Assembly (NCBI GenBank): GCA_031552235.1
Contig: JAVBMR010000010.1
Span: forward strand, 51,658-115,657
Source: WRDF01 sp031552235
Lineage (GTDB): Bacteria; Bacteroidota; Bacteroidia; Bacteroidales; Rikenellaceae
Direction of reading: 5' to 3'
DNA length: 64,000 nt
Below, piece after piece: positions 26,185 through 34,586 of the stretch (within the stretch, counting starts at the first letter, position 1; every line of letters starts with the position of its first letter). The notes under the pieces are model-generated. The model had not been told where the DNA came from. It ran no database searches and worked only from the letters and a program-made list of their open reading frames with translations. Both the position numbers and the translations under genes were made by a program.

Positions 26185-27333
26185 TTACTCTTTGACTATA
26201 CGCAGCATTTCGTCTAAACTGTCGCACATGGCGTCCCAACTGAAGCGCTTCTTTTCGGCATCCATGTTACGGCGAAAACGTTCGAGGTTCCAGTCGGCAT
26301 ACAGCCTCACGAAGGCGACCGCGACAGCTTCGGGAGTCTTCTCGACCACATAGCCCACAACGTCGTCCGAAACAATCTCGGCAAGGCCGCCTACGTCGGT
26401 CACTATCATCGGCAGCCCGAAGTTGTAAGCTATCTGCGTGACGCCGCTCTGCGTGGCCGAATGGTATGGCTGGATAAGCACGTCGGCCGCCGAGAAATAG
26501 TACTTCACATCCCCGTCCGGGATATAGAAATCGTGTACCACCACGTCTTCCGTAAGGCCGTTTTCCTCTATATGGTGCAGGTATTTTTCCTTGTTGCCGT
26601 AGAATTCGCCGGCGATTATGAGTTTGCAGCCCTCCGTCTGCTTGTCAGCCTTGAGTATCGTCCATGCGTCTATCAACAGGTCGAGTCCCTTGTAGTCGCG
26701 CACGAGGCCGAAGAACAGCGAGTATTGGATATCCGGTTCTAGTCCGAGTTTCCGGCACGCCTCTTCTTTCGCCACAGGTTCGCCGTAGCCCGTGAATATC
26801 GGGTGCGGCGAGAAGAGCGCCGGTTTTTCGATCCCGAGGCTGTCGAGGTCGCGCTTCACCTGCTGCGACATATAGACGAAACCGTCCACGCTTTTCACGA
26901 AATATTTGTTGAAAATCCGGTCTGTGAAATTATGCTCGTGGGGCACGATATTGTCCACCTGCACGACGACTTTCGTGTGTCCGTTCTTCCGCACACGCCG
27001 AGCGATAGTCCCGAGGCACGGCCCCATGAACGGCGTCCAGTATTTCATTATAACCATATCGGGGCGCTCGCGGCGTAGCCTGCACCCCACCCTGAGCCAG
27101 TTCAGCGGGTTCATAGAGTTGACGCGGCGCTCTATACGCAGATCCTCGGGCGGCGGCGACTCGGAATACTGGGTCTTGCCCGGGAAGAGGAACGACGGAT
27201 ATTGCAGCGTGAACGTCACTATATCGGCAAGGTCGCCGCGCATGGCATATGTCCGCGCGAGCATCTCGTCGAATGAGGCGATGCCTCCCCTGTAGGGGTA
27301 CGCCGGGCCTACTATGGTTATACGTTTTGACAT
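26185..27333 (-). CDS. Glycosyltransferase family 4 protein
   Basis: A 382-residue GT-B-fold glycosyltransferase. The N-terminal Rossmann domain opens with ITIVGPAYPYRGGIASFDEM (glycine-rich acceptor side); the C-terminal nucleotide-sugar domain has SLFFGLVRDYKGLDLLIDAW, KLIIAGEFY, and the EX7E-like region LIQPYHSATQSGVTQIAYNFGLPMIVTDVGGLAEIV. No membrane helices. It probably acts on a cell-surface glycan at the cytoplasmic face, but no other glycan genes lie next to it and the sugar cannot be deduced. It ends convergently with the S41 peptidase; the 105-base gap holds no clear terminator. Confidence 0.9.
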   Translation of the reverse strand: MSKRITIVGPAYPYRGGIASFDEMLARTYAMRGDLADIVTFTLQYPSFLFPGKTQYSESPPPEDLRIERRVNSMNPLNWLRVGCRLRRERPDMVIMKYWTPFMGPCLGTIARRVRKNGHTKVVVQVDNIVPHEHNFTDRIFNKYFVKSVDGFVYMSQQVKRDLDSLGIEKPALFSPHPIFTGYGEPVAKEEACRKLGLEPDIQYSLFFGLVRDYKGLDLLIDAWTILKADKQTEGCKLIIAGEFYGNKEKYLHHIEENGLTEDVVVHDFYIPDGDVKYYFSAADVLIQPYHSATQSGVTQIAYNFGLPMIVTDVGGLAEIVSDDVVGYVVEKTPEAVAVAFVRLYADWNLERFRRNMDAEKKRFSWDAMCDSLDEMLRIVKE

Positions 27334-27372
27334 ATCGAGCCGTTTTAACGCCCCCGCGGCCTTTGCGGCCGG

Positions 27373-27430
27373 AGGACGCGGAGTTTGACGCGCGGAACGT
27401 GACGCGGAATGACGCGGAGCGGACAGACGC
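27373..27430. repeat. Short GACGCGGA-type repeats
   Basis: Between the glycosyltransferase start and the META gene end, the units GGACGCGGA, TGACGCGCGGAA, TGACGCGGAA, TGACGCGGAG and AGACGCGCG follow one another. Irregular tandem array with no coding capacity; may be slippage-prone. Confidence 0.6.
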
Positions 27431-27436
27431 GCGTCC

Positions 27437-27889
27437 CTATTTCTTTATCTGCTCGAATACCCAGCGATGTGTCTTTCCCGCCGCATCGTTGGCCAGCATC
27501 ATCATCAACTCGCCGTCGATCTGCACGTTATGCGCCGTTTTGAGGAACTCGAAGTACTCGTTCTCGCCGACGGCATCCACGCACGACATGCGTGTGGACG
27601 CTATCTGGTTTATCGAGAATTTCTGCTCGCTCTTTGTAACGGAATACAACATTACACCGCTAAACCGGTTGCACTCGCCCATACCCGACACCATTTTATC
27701 CTGTGTAAAAGCGATGGTATAGCTCTGGGCGGCAGAAGCAAACGCCTTGTCGTCTTTCTGCACGAGCTTCCATTCGGAACCCGTCAATTTGTCGAATTGA
27801 TCGTAATAACTGCTGCTTTTGAGGCACGGACAGCACGAAGCCATCAATGCAGCCATCGCTGCGGCACATAAAATTTTTACCAGTTTCAT
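27437..27889 (-). CDS. META-domain lipoprotein (second of pair)
   Basis: A 150-residue lipoprotein with signal peptide ending LMASC and further Cys residues close behind (CCPCL). The META domain (HslJ-like) spans about residues 35-148: LTGSEWKLVQKDD opening strand, GMGECNRFSGVMLYS and FSINQIASTRMSC segments, and the EYFEFLKTAHNVQIDGELMMML end. META proteins are small envelope proteins linked to stress or motility in some bacteria; the role here is unknown. Its start touches the stop of the upstream META gene with no spacing, so the two are translated together and look like a tandem duplication that has diverged. Confidence 0.85.
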   Translation of the reverse strand: MKLVKILCAAAMAALMASCCPCLKSSSYYDQFDKLTGSEWKLVQKDDKAFASAAQSYTIAFTQDKMVSGMGECNRFSGVMLYSVTKSEQKFSINQIASTRMSCVDAVGENEYFEFLKTAHNVQIDGELMMMLANDAAGKTHRWVFEQIKK

Positions 27890-28327
27890 CTATTTGCTGT
27901 TTTTCACGTAATATAATGTCAGTTTGTTGTCGGCATCCTTGAGCGTAAGGGTACTTTCCGTGGCCTTGTATGTGGCGACCGATCTCAGCCACGCATGATA
28001 GGCGTCTTCGAAAGGCATTTCGAGGCAGTAAGCCATAGTGCTTGCCATGCTTCCGAATTTGATGTTATCGCCGTCTGCCACGAACGGGCCGAAGAAGCCG
28101 TTGCAGGGGGCTATTCCGAAAACCGCCTTCGACGAGTCGGCGAACGCCATCCTGAGCGGTTTCGCATCAGGCACGACGATCTGCGAAGCGCTGTCGGCAC
28201 ACTCAACCCTGTCGAGCACCCATTCGTTGGCGGTCAGGTTCTCGTAATTCTTATTGCCTCCGCAGGCAACCGCGAACAGCGCCGACGCCGCCACTGCCAA
28301 TGTCTTTATGACTGTCTCGATACACAT
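27890..28327 (-). CDS. META-domain lipoprotein (first of pair)
   Basis: A 145-residue lipoprotein with signal peptide ending LFAVAC (Cys 22) and a META domain: LTANEWVLDRVECAD, FGIAPCNGFFGPF, IKFGSMASTMAYC and the closing LTLKDADNKLTLYYV strand. It is the first gene of a two-gene unit with the adjacent META gene, 0 bases apart. Sequence identity between the two is low but the order of strands and the N-G/C motif are the same. No other domain. Confidence 0.85.
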   Translation of the reverse strand: MCIETVIKTLAVAASALFAVACGGNKNYENLTANEWVLDRVECADSASQIVVPDAKPLRMAFADSSKAVFGIAPCNGFFGPFVADGDNIKFGSMASTMAYCLEMPFEDAYHAWLRSVATYKATESTLTLKDADNKLTLYYVKNSK

Positions 28328-28605
28328 AATCGCTTAAATTATTTTGGTAATTAATGTCTGTTTACTACATCGTTAAAACATGCACGTTGCCGGCAAGGGC
28401 ACAACGAAGTTATCGCCCGCCGCATATGGGCGGCAACGGGCGACCGAGTTTTGCATTGCAAAATCCGACTGTATTCGAAATTAGTGTAAAGTCGTATTTG
28501 GTTCCCATTTATTTTATAATGAAAAGTTCTGCTAACTTTGCAATGTCAAAAGTAATTATTTTTTGGCGGTTACGGACTGCCTCCTCAATATTTTAACGAT
28601 CTGTC
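28328..28605. other. Divergent promoter region between META genes and ridA
   Basis: No gene seen. It contains a G+C-rich hairpin-forming stretch near 28411-28446 (GCCCGCCGC and GGGCGGC) that resembles the core of the dispersed R1 repeat, then AT-rich DNA with the ridA -7 element. Confidence 0.5.
28533..28540 (+). promoter_or_regulatory. -7 element for ridA (TAACTTTG)
   Basis: Perfect TAnnTTTG match 65 bases before the ridA start. No clear -33 TTTG at the usual distance. Confidence 0.5.
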
Positions 28606-28980
28606 ATGAAAAAGGTTATCAACAGCGCCGACGCGCCCAAGGCCGTAGGACCCTATTCGCAAGCCATCGAAGCCAACGGAACGCTCTATATATCCGGCCA
28701 ACTGCCACTCAACCCATCCAACGGCACTATGCCAGCCACCATCGAGGAGCAGACCGCGCAATGCCTCGACAACATCGGCGCCATACTCGCGGCGGCCGGA
28801 TATTCGTTCGGCGACGTTGTGAAATCGACGGTACTTTTGGACGATATCGGCAATTTCGACGCAATGAACGGCGTCTACGCCAGATATTACACGGACAACC
28901 TGCCTGCAAGGGCGGCCTATCAGGTTGCAAAATTGCCGAAGGGCGCGATGATCGAGATCGAAACGATAGCTGTGAAATAA
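28606..28980 (+). CDS. ridA: RidA family enamine/imine deaminase
   Basis: A 124-residue protein of the RidA/YjgF family, which hydrolyses reactive 2-aminoacrylate and related enamines. Family signatures: APKAVGPYSQAIEANGTLYISGQLPL at the N-terminus, QTAQCLDNIGAILAAAGYSFGDVVKSTVLLDDI in the middle, and the C-terminal LPARAAYQVAKLPKGAMIEIETIAV, which includes the Arg (in PARAAY) that binds the substrate carboxylate. Full usual length. It is a single gene followed by repeats. Confidence 0.95.
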   Translation: MKKVINSADAPKAVGPYSQAIEANGTLYISGQLPLNPSNGTMPATIEEQTAQCLDNIGAILAAAGYSFGDVVKSTVLLDDIGNFDAMNGVYARYYTDNLPARAAYQVAKLPKGAMIEIETIAVK

Positions 28981-29004
28981 TACTGAATTATCCCTTTAAA
29001 TCTT

Positions 29005-29060
29005 GTTCGGCCTTCTTCGAAGGCCATAAGGCGCCAACGAGGGTGACAGAGGCGCCTGAA
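29005..29060 (+). repeat. Dispersed repeat R3, copy 1
   Basis: Two neighbouring hairpins: CGGCCTTC-TTCGAAGGCC, then GGCGCC...GAGGG...GGCGCCTGAA. The same arrangement occurs on the other strand at 39972-40025. Here it lies just after ridA and may act as a transcript end. Confidence 0.7.
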
Positions 29061-29213
29061 CCGACGCCCGCAACGGGAGCAAAGACTGCTTGCAGGCTAT
29101 GGCCTGCAAGCAGGAGGAAAACGAATCGTTTTTTTGATTCGTTAACAAAAGTATTTGTACGGCAGACTTTAATATTCGTCGGGGAAATTACATGTCGAAA
29201 CAGGACAATCTTG
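29061..29213 (+). other. Hairpin-rich intergenic DNA
   Basis: No gene. CTGCTTGCAGGC and GCCTGCAAGCAG form a 12-bp stem with a 4-nt loop (29086-29113), and AACGAATC/GATTCGTT form a second stem around a T run (29120-29143). Either could end the ridA transcript. Confidence 0.6.
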
Positions 29214-29220
29214 AAATAAT

Positions 29221-29403
29221 ATGCTTATCCACAATATTACTCCTGCGATGCAGTCTGCCGTCGGCGGCGGGCGCAAACGAGCTTTCGGCGAGTGACGCAG
29301 CCCGCCGCGTGGGGCGGCGGCAGGCTGCCGGTGTCGCTTCGCGACACCGTAAGATTAATAACGACCTGTTTAAAGGTTAGGGATGTTTTGCGGATAAGCG
29401 TTA
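29221..29403 (+). repeat. Dispersed MITE-like repeat R1, copy A
   Basis: About 180 bp starting TGCTTATCC and ending GGATAAGCG, that is, with short terminal inverted repeats. The interior has a G+C-rich palindrome (GCAGCCCGCCGC...GGCGGCGGC) and GTGTCGC/GCGACAC arms. It is flanked by direct repeats AAATAAT (29214-29220 and 29404-29410). Closely similar to 39103-39284, with diverged copies at 43591-43735 and 44726-44857. No coding capacity. Confidence 0.8.
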
Positions 29404-29451
29404 AAATAATACGGTTTACATTTAATACGTAACATTGTTTGGCCGGGGAAG

Positions 29452-29482
29452 TTTGCTTTTCCGAAAAAACATATTACTTTTG
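29452..29482 (+). promoter_or_regulatory. Promoter for tRNA-Pro
   Basis: TTTG (29452-29455) and TACTTTTG (29475-29482) with a 19-nt spacer, an excellent match to the Bacteroidetes sigma factor consensus, about 65 bases before the tRNA. Confidence 0.75.
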
Positions 29483-29547
29483 CAGTGCTTTCTGCGCAGG
29501 ATGCAGGTTTTTGATGCGGCGTTGTGCAGAATGTCGATAGTATTATT

Positions 29548-29621
29548 CGGGATGTAGCGCAGTCCGGTAGCGCACCTGGTTTGGGACCAGGGGGTCCCAG
29601 GTTCGAATCCTGGTATCCCGA
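29548..29621 (+). tRNA. tRNA-Pro (anticodon TGG)
   Basis: Complete 74-nt cloverleaf. Acceptor arms CGGGATG and TATCCCG pair (one G-T); anticodon stem CCTGG/CCAGG encloses TTTGGGA, anticodon TGG; T arm CCAGGTTCGAATCCTGG. The CGGGATGTAGCGCAG start is characteristic of tRNA-Pro. No CCA encoded. Confidence 0.96.
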
Positions 29622-29636
29622 CAAAACAATGAAAGT

Positions 29637-29668
29637 AAAAAGCCATCCGACGGATGGCTTTTCTTTTT
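29637..29668 (+). terminator. Intrinsic terminator after tRNA-Pro
   Basis: AAAAGCCATCCG and CGGATGGCTTTT arms followed by CTTTTT, 16 bases after the tRNA. Confidence 0.88.
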
Positions 29669-29744
29669 GGCGCATGGGCGTTGCGGACTTGTCCGCATAA
29701 GGCCTTGTGGCCGAAAAGAAAAATATGCGCAGCATTTTTGCTTT

Positions 29745-29926
29745 CATTGTTCTGGATCGCCCCCGCGGCGAGCGGAACAGGAAAGGCGAGCATCTTTTTG
29801 CGAGCCAATCCTTGTTGTTTTGACGATTGGGCCAGACAGCGGAGGGCAAAAGGATTAGCCCGCATCTTTTTGCGGGCTAATCCTGTCATTGTTCCGAATC
29901 GCCCCCGCGGCGAGCGGAACAGGAAA
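29745..29926 (+). repeat. Compound local repeat with two 40-bp units
   Basis: A 40-nt unit beginning CATTGTTC and containing CGCCCCCGCGGCGAGCGGAA occurs at 29745-29784 and 29887-29926 with two mismatches. A second unit, CATCTTTTTGCG.GC.AATCCT, occurs at 29791-29812 and 29863-29884. Together they fill the gap after tRNA-Pro; short ORFs here (for example 29654-30019) are products of the repeat and are not genes. Confidence 0.8.
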
Positions 29927-29957
29927 ACCGAGCGCAGCGAGGTAATCCTCTCAACCC

Positions 29958-30170
29958 TTACCGTACACCCTGTTGTTGCTTGGCAAGTGCCTGTTCGATT
30001 CGCTCCAGACGGGCGATGATCTCGTCGGTTTTCGATTTTTGCTTCGATTCGAGCAGCATTTTCTTGGCCTGCTTTGTGGTCATGAACAGTTTGACGGCAA
30101 TGATAATCACAATGAGCAGAACGCCCAGTATGTGATAATTGGCCATAAGATATTTCAATACGCCTTCCAT
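29958..30170 (-). CDS. Small single-pass membrane protein with coiled-coil tail
   Basis: A 70-residue ORF. Residues about 9-31 form one strongly hydrophobic helix (ILGVLLIVIIIAVKLF); the rest is highly charged with an amphipathic heptad pattern (AKKMLLESKQKSKTDEIIARLERIEQALAKQ), suggesting a short coiled coil on the cytoplasmic side. Codon use and the sharp membrane/soluble split support a real gene. No family recognised; phage-shock or tail-anchored helper proteins look similar but are not supported here. The gene upstream on the same strand (FAD oxidoreductase) is separated by a terminator, so this is a single-gene unit. Confidence 0.6.
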   Translation of the reverse strand: MEGVLKYLMANYHILGVLLIVIIIAVKLFMTTKQAKKMLLESKQKSKTDEIIARLERIEQALAKQQQGVR

Positions 30171-30237
30171 AAATATCGGGGTTTAAGATTTATCATGCGT
30201 TACCTGCAAAATCTCTACCAGATTTACTTTCCGGGAG

Positions 30238-30275
30238 AAATGAAAGCCTGACCACTTGAGGTCAGGCTTTCATTT
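30238..30275 (-). terminator. Intrinsic terminator of the GH2-FAD oxidoreductase operon
   Basis: AAATGAAAGCCTGACC and GGTCAGGCTTTCATTT arms with a 6-nt loop, lying 17 bases after the FAD oxidoreductase stop. Near-symmetrical, so usable from both strands. Confidence 0.88.
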
Positions 30276-30291
30276 GACAATCGCGACCGGA

Positions 30292-31710
30292 TCAAACGAT
30301 ATTCTGCCCCTCTTCCTTGAGCCTTTTGCGGAGCTGCTGAACGTCGATATCATGCACATCGACACGCCCCATCTTGCTGGCAAGGGCCGCACCCAAACCA
30401 GCCGCTTCGCCCGTAACGAGGCAAACCGGCATAACCCGCAGGCTGCCGAACGAATACTCGTCGCATGAAATAGGGCGGCCGGCAACGATCACATTGGTAA
30501 GTTTCTCCGGCACGAGGCAACGGAAAGGAATCCCGTGGGATTCACCCTTATTGTAGCGCGGATAGTGCTTGGCGCCTTCGATATGGATGTCCACATAATA
30601 ACAGTTGCGGCCGATTTCGTCGTCGAACGAACGGCGTGCAACCCAATCTTCTACCGTGAAAACATAATCGCCCTTGATGCGGCGGCTTTCGCGGATACCG
30701 AGCAGCGGACCTGTCGAGGTAAGGAACGATTCGCCGAAAACTTCGGAGGCTTCGGCCTTCAGTCCCCTGTGTAGTTCGTCCACCAGGAGGCGTCCGTCCA
30801 TTATCCCTCGCGTGAGGTCGTTCGGGTCGATGGATTTGATGTCGAGTATATGCCCGGCGTTGAAGACTATTATGCCCGGTGTTATTTGCTTGGCGTTCAT
30901 GTGAACGTCCAGTACGTGCGGATACTGCCCCGAAGCAAAGATCGCATGCATCGGGCTTTTGCTCGACCCGCTGTGCAGCCAGCCGTCGCCGCCCTTTTTC
31001 CTGTATTCCTCGTAGTTTACGCCTGCGATGGTAAAACACAGGGTCGAGGCCTGCACCTTGCCGTCGGCGTTTCCGTAGAAATATTCGGCCCCGGCCCACG
31101 CGGCCAGGTCGCCGTCGCCGGTGCAGTCGACATACACCTTGGCTTTGTAACGCGAAAGCCCGTTCTTGTTGGCGAGGACGACATGGTCGACGGTTCCGTT
31201 CCCGGCCATTTCGACCCCTGCCATTTGGGTAAAGAACAGGATATTGGCGCCCGAGTCCTTGACCATCTTGTCGTACACGCGTTTGAGCTGTTCGGTATTT
31301 ATCGGCATCCAGTCGGTCGGGGCGTTTTTCATCCCTTTTTTGGATTCGATCATGATCTTTTCGGCTATGCCGTTGTAGATGACCTTTTCCCTGTCCGAGA
31401 ACGGGCACCAGGCGTTCATATTTCCGGCGGTACTCATCCCGCCGAGCATGCCGGTGGATTCTATGAGCAGCGTTTTGGCCCCTTCGCGGGCAGAGGCTAT
31501 GGCCGCGGCGCATCCGGCAGGGCCGCCACCGGCGACGATCACATCCCAGCTGTCGTCTATCGGGCGGCGTTTGTGCAATTCTTTCTTTGTCGGTTCGGCC
31601 GCCAGTGCCTCCAGCGCCCCGAGGTTTGACATAGCCCCTGCGGCAAGCAGCGTCGCCCCTGTTTTTTTCAGGAAGTCGCGCCGGGTCAATTCTTTCTTAT
31701 CGTCTTTCAT
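30292..31710 (-). CDS. Tat-exported FAD-dependent oxidoreductase
   Basis: A 472-residue flavoprotein of the FAD_oxidored type. The ATG at 31710 gives an N-terminus with a twin-arginine signal (TRRDFLKKTG, Arg 10-11) and a hydrophobic ATLLAAGAMS stretch, so it should be folded with FAD in the cytoplasm and exported. The Rossmann motif DVIVAGGGPAGCAAAIASAREG follows, then LLIESTGMLGGMSTAGNMNAW; the VYVDCTGDGDLAAWAGAEYFYG segment and a C-terminal VAGRPISCDEY stretch are typical of this family. It starts 23 bases after the GH2 gene, so the two are one operon. Substrate unknown; an oxidised sugar is plausible given the partner. Confidence 0.85.
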   Translation of the reverse strand: MKDDKKELTRRDFLKKTGATLLAAGAMSNLGALEALAAEPTKKELHKRRPIDDSWDVIVAGGGPAGCAAAIASAREGAKTLLIESTGMLGGMSTAGNMNAWCPFSDREKVIYNGIAEKIMIESKKGMKNAPTDWMPINTEQLKRVYDKMVKDSGANILFFTQMAGVEMAGNGTVDHVVLANKNGLSRYKAKVYVDCTGDGDLAAWAGAEYFYGNADGKVQASTLCFTIAGVNYEEYRKKGGDGWLHSGSSKSPMHAIFASGQYPHVLDVHMNAKQITPGIIVFNAGHILDIKSIDPNDLTRGIMDGRLLVDELHRGLKAEASEVFGESFLTSTGPLLGIRESRRIKGDYVFTVEDWVARRSFDDEIGRNCYYVDIHIEGAKHYPRYNKGESHGIPFRCLVPEKLTNVIVAGRPISCDEYSFGSLRVMPVCLVTGEAAGLGAALASKMGRVDVHDIDVQQLRKRLKEEGQNIV

Positions 31711-31733
31711 ATTGTGAAGTTTTAGGTGTTCCG

Positions 31734-34586
31734 TTATCGGTTGTTCCACTCCGCTGAAATGTAGGCGGTTTTAAGGTCGGCGGCGTTATAGAGCGTCACC
31801 TCGCGTTCTTCGCTCGGAAGCATGGTGAAAAATCCGTCGGAGAAGAGCGCGGGCAGGATGTAGCTGCCGTCGCGCTTGTTTTGCAGGTTGAGCTTGACCC
31901 CGAGGGCGATATTTTTGGAGTTGTTGCGCAGCGCGACCTTTACCGTGCCGTCCTTTTCGGGCGCAGTGCGGACTATCTCGACTTTGGCCGCGCCCATGTT
32001 CCTCAGCCGGGTGTAATCCGGATCTTTGTATTTGCCCACCCAGTAATCGTTGACCGAAACGAGCATCCCTGATTTGTCGCGCAGTGTGAGGCGCACCAGT
32101 TTCAGGCCTTCCCTGAGTTGTTCGGCAAGGTCTGTCCAGTCGCTGACACTGTTAGCCGCGACGGTAATTTTCTTCTTGTCCGAGGCGAGCGGTTTGCCCT
32201 CCGGCGAATAGATGACGTAAGACGCCGAGTATTCCTTTGCCGAACGTGTAAAGTTAAGCAACTGAATGAGTTTCGTCGAGATATCCATCTGTATGTGTTC
32301 CGGCTCGCAGGCTTTTTTCGTGGCGTAATACGCCCCTGTGGTTTCCCAGTCGTATGTGTATGTCTGCCACACGGTGCTTGGCCACGCCGGATGGCTCATC
32401 CAGAGCAGCACCCCGGTGGCGTCGTTCCACAAACGGCCGTTCCATGCCTCGCACATTGCACGCCAAGCCCTGTAATTCTCGATCTGCGACCAGTCGCAGA
32501 ACTCCTCGGCGTTTTCGAAGCCGCCGTACATTTTGGCCAGCGTCCTGGCGTATTTGTCATAATCCGGCCAGCCGTTCGAGTGCCAGTCGTGGTAGCTCCA
32601 CAGGTCGCCCATCGGCCACCTGTCCTCGGGTTCCATGAACTTCGCGAGGGTGCGGTACGTGGGTGCCGAGCTATAGCCCACCTCCGAGCGGAACCCGTAG
32701 ACCGACCTGAAATAATTCGGATCGGTATATGTCTCAGGCTCAAGACTCTGCCACGGGCCGCTGACGCCGGTGTTTATATTGATCGACGAGGGCAGGTAAT
32801 GTCTCGTGCCATCCTCTTTTGCAAGCATTTCCGCGATCCGCACCTCCAACTCTTTCGGCGCGAAGCCTTCGTTACGGGCGCACCACAGGGCGATGGACGG
32901 ATGGTTGCGGTAGCGCTGCACGGCGTCCGTGGCGTTGCTCATCCAGAGGTCGTTATTGGCCGGCGGCAGATTGAACGTCGTGGTCGAGAGCCAGAAGTCG
33001 TTGAAGACCATCATTCCGTACTCGTCGCACAGCTCATAGAACACATCTTCCGTACACTGCCCCGTCCAGTTGCGGATCATATTGAAATTCTGGAACTTAT
33101 GCAGGCTAAATGCCGGTTCGAGCCTCTCGCGCGACACCCTTTTCATGCCGTCGTCCATGCCCCAGTTGCCGCCCTTGCAGAAGACGTCGCGGCCATTTAT
33201 CTTCAATACCATGTGAGGCGAAGAGGTGTATTCAGCCACGGCAATTCCCGGAGCGTCGGTCGGCACAAGCAGCCGTGCGAGATAATGCTCCGACTTGAAC
33301 GACCTCGTCCGCTTCACGTTGATATTGTCGAATATCTTCGTCGTGGCTCTGTAGGCTGCGGTCGGGTTGAAGTTGATGTCGAATTCCCCATCGCCCTTGT
33401 CGGCCACACGAAGCATATATTCGTATTCCCGGACGCCGAAACGCACTTTCTTGGTGTCGGTCACTTCGCCGCCGCTCTTAACTGCGATATCGGCGTAATA
33501 GAGGTTCTGCCCGCCCATCCCGTTTGGCCACCAGAGCTTGGGGTTCCGCACCCTCAGGGCCGGGAACTCTTCCGGCGCAAGCACCGCCATCACTTCAGCT
33601 CCCGGTGCAAGCGTAACCTTTTTACCAACCTGAGCCCCTGCCAGCAATGCCTGCACCTCAACTTCTTTGCTCGACGCGGAGTGGTTCCTCAGTGGAATCC
33701 TAACCGTTATATCGGCATAGGTAGTGTCCGGCAGCGGAAGGTCGGTAATTATCTGCGGGTCGCCGATAGTGACGTCGCCGTGGAATTTCAGCAGGACGTC
33801 CTGCCAGATACCCATGTTCCTGTCCCTCATTGCCGGTATCCAGTCCCAGCCCTCGCTCGCGAAGAACGTGGGTCCGTCGAGGCACATCACGCCGCCGTTT
33901 TTCCCCATCCCGGCCTTTACCGACTCTTCGTGAGGGATGCCCGGGTTTGCCGGAGGCATAATCCTCACCGCGAGGACATTAGGTTTTCCTGCTTCAACAA
34001 AGTCGGTTATGTCGAACACGCCCCTTATGAACGCACCTGTCATCGCGCCCACCCTTTTCTGGTTGAACCAAACCTCGGCACGATAGTTTATCCCTTTGAG
34101 TATCAGCGAAGTTCTTTGACTCGCCTTGTCGGCGGGAATATCGACCTCGACCCTGTACCACCAATCCATGCGGCACAACGTGTCGGGGATCTGCAGGTTG
34201 TTGAGCCCGTAGTACGGATCGGGATAAACGCCGCAATCCACGAGCGTCGTAAGCACCGTTCCAGGCACCGTGGCGTCGTACCAACCGGCGGTATCGTAAT
34301 TACGCACGAATGGCAGCATCCCAGTCAGATCGACCTCGGGCGCGGCCTGCATCTTCCATCCCGACACTATTTTATAGGCGTTGTCGCCATCGTCCGTCAA
34401 CCGCGCCGGAGAGAACGGCGGCGCTGTACGCCTCGCCTCCCCTTTCTTCGCCGACCTCGACACGGGCAGCGTCGCCGGGTCCTGCAGCTGGCTCTGCCCC
34501 ATATTGAGCATCTTCACATCGGGGGTCTGCCCCCATGCTCCTGCGCAAACGAAAAGAGCCAGGCACGACAGGAATATGGTTTTCAT
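31734..34586 (-). CDS. Glycoside hydrolase family 2 (exo-glucosaminidase/mannosidase-like)
   Basis: A 950-residue exported enzyme. I start at 34586 (MKTIFLSCLALFVCAGAWG, a good signal peptide); the longer frame to 34622 adds nothing. Domains: sugar-binding jelly roll (about 90-240; MDWWYRVEVDIP, GINYRAEVWFN, VLAVRIMPP), immunoglobulin-like domain (about 260-370), TIM barrel (about 440-740) and C-terminal beta domains. The proposed acid/base Glu is in LWCARNEG (about residue 570) and the nucleophile Glu in GFRSEVGYSS (about residue 634). The architecture recalls CsxA-like exo-beta-glucosaminidases and beta-mannosidases. First gene of an operon with the FAD oxidoreductase. Confidence 0.85.
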   Translation of the reverse strand: MKTIFLSCLALFVCAGAWGQTPDVKMLNMGQSQLQDPATLPVSRSAKKGEARRTAPPFSPARLTDDGDNAYKIVSGWKMQAAPEVDLTGMLPFVRNYDTAGWYDATVPGTVLTTLVDCGVYPDPYYGLNNLQIPDTLCRMDWWYRVEVDIPADKASQRTSLILKGINYRAEVWFNQKRVGAMTGAFIRGVFDITDFVEAGKPNVLAVRIMPPANPGIPHEESVKAGMGKNGGVMCLDGPTFFASEGWDWIPAMRDRNMGIWQDVLLKFHGDVTIGDPQIITDLPLPDTTYADITVRIPLRNHSASSKEVEVQALLAGAQVGKKVTLAPGAEVMAVLAPEEFPALRVRNPKLWWPNGMGGQNLYYADIAVKSGGEVTDTKKVRFGVREYEYMLRVADKGDGEFDINFNPTAAYRATTKIFDNINVKRTRSFKSEHYLARLLVPTDAPGIAVAEYTSSPHMVLKINGRDVFCKGGNWGMDDGMKRVSRERLEPAFSLHKFQNFNMIRNWTGQCTEDVFYELCDEYGMMVFNDFWLSTTTFNLPPANNDLWMSNATDAVQRYRNHPSIALWCARNEGFAPKELEVRIAEMLAKEDGTRHYLPSSININTGVSGPWQSLEPETYTDPNYFRSVYGFRSEVGYSSAPTYRTLAKFMEPEDRWPMGDLWSYHDWHSNGWPDYDKYARTLAKMYGGFENAEEFCDWSQIENYRAWRAMCEAWNGRLWNDATGVLLWMSHPAWPSTVWQTYTYDWETTGAYYATKKACEPEHIQMDISTKLIQLLNFTRSAKEYSASYVIYSPEGKPLASDKKKITVAANSVSDWTDLAEQLREGLKLVRLTLRDKSGMLVSVNDYWVGKYKDPDYTRLRNMGAAKVEIVRTAPEKDGTVKVALRNNSKNIALGVKLNLQNKRDGSYILPALFSDGFFTMLPSEEREVTLYNAADLKTAYISAEWNNR

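Noticed and set aside
28354..28596. 80-codon ORF before ridA
   Set aside because: Covers the promoter region and lacks coding features.
29654..30019. Overlapping short ORFs after tRNA-Pro
   Set aside because: Made of the local repeats; similar ORFs occur on both strands, so open frames are due to composition.
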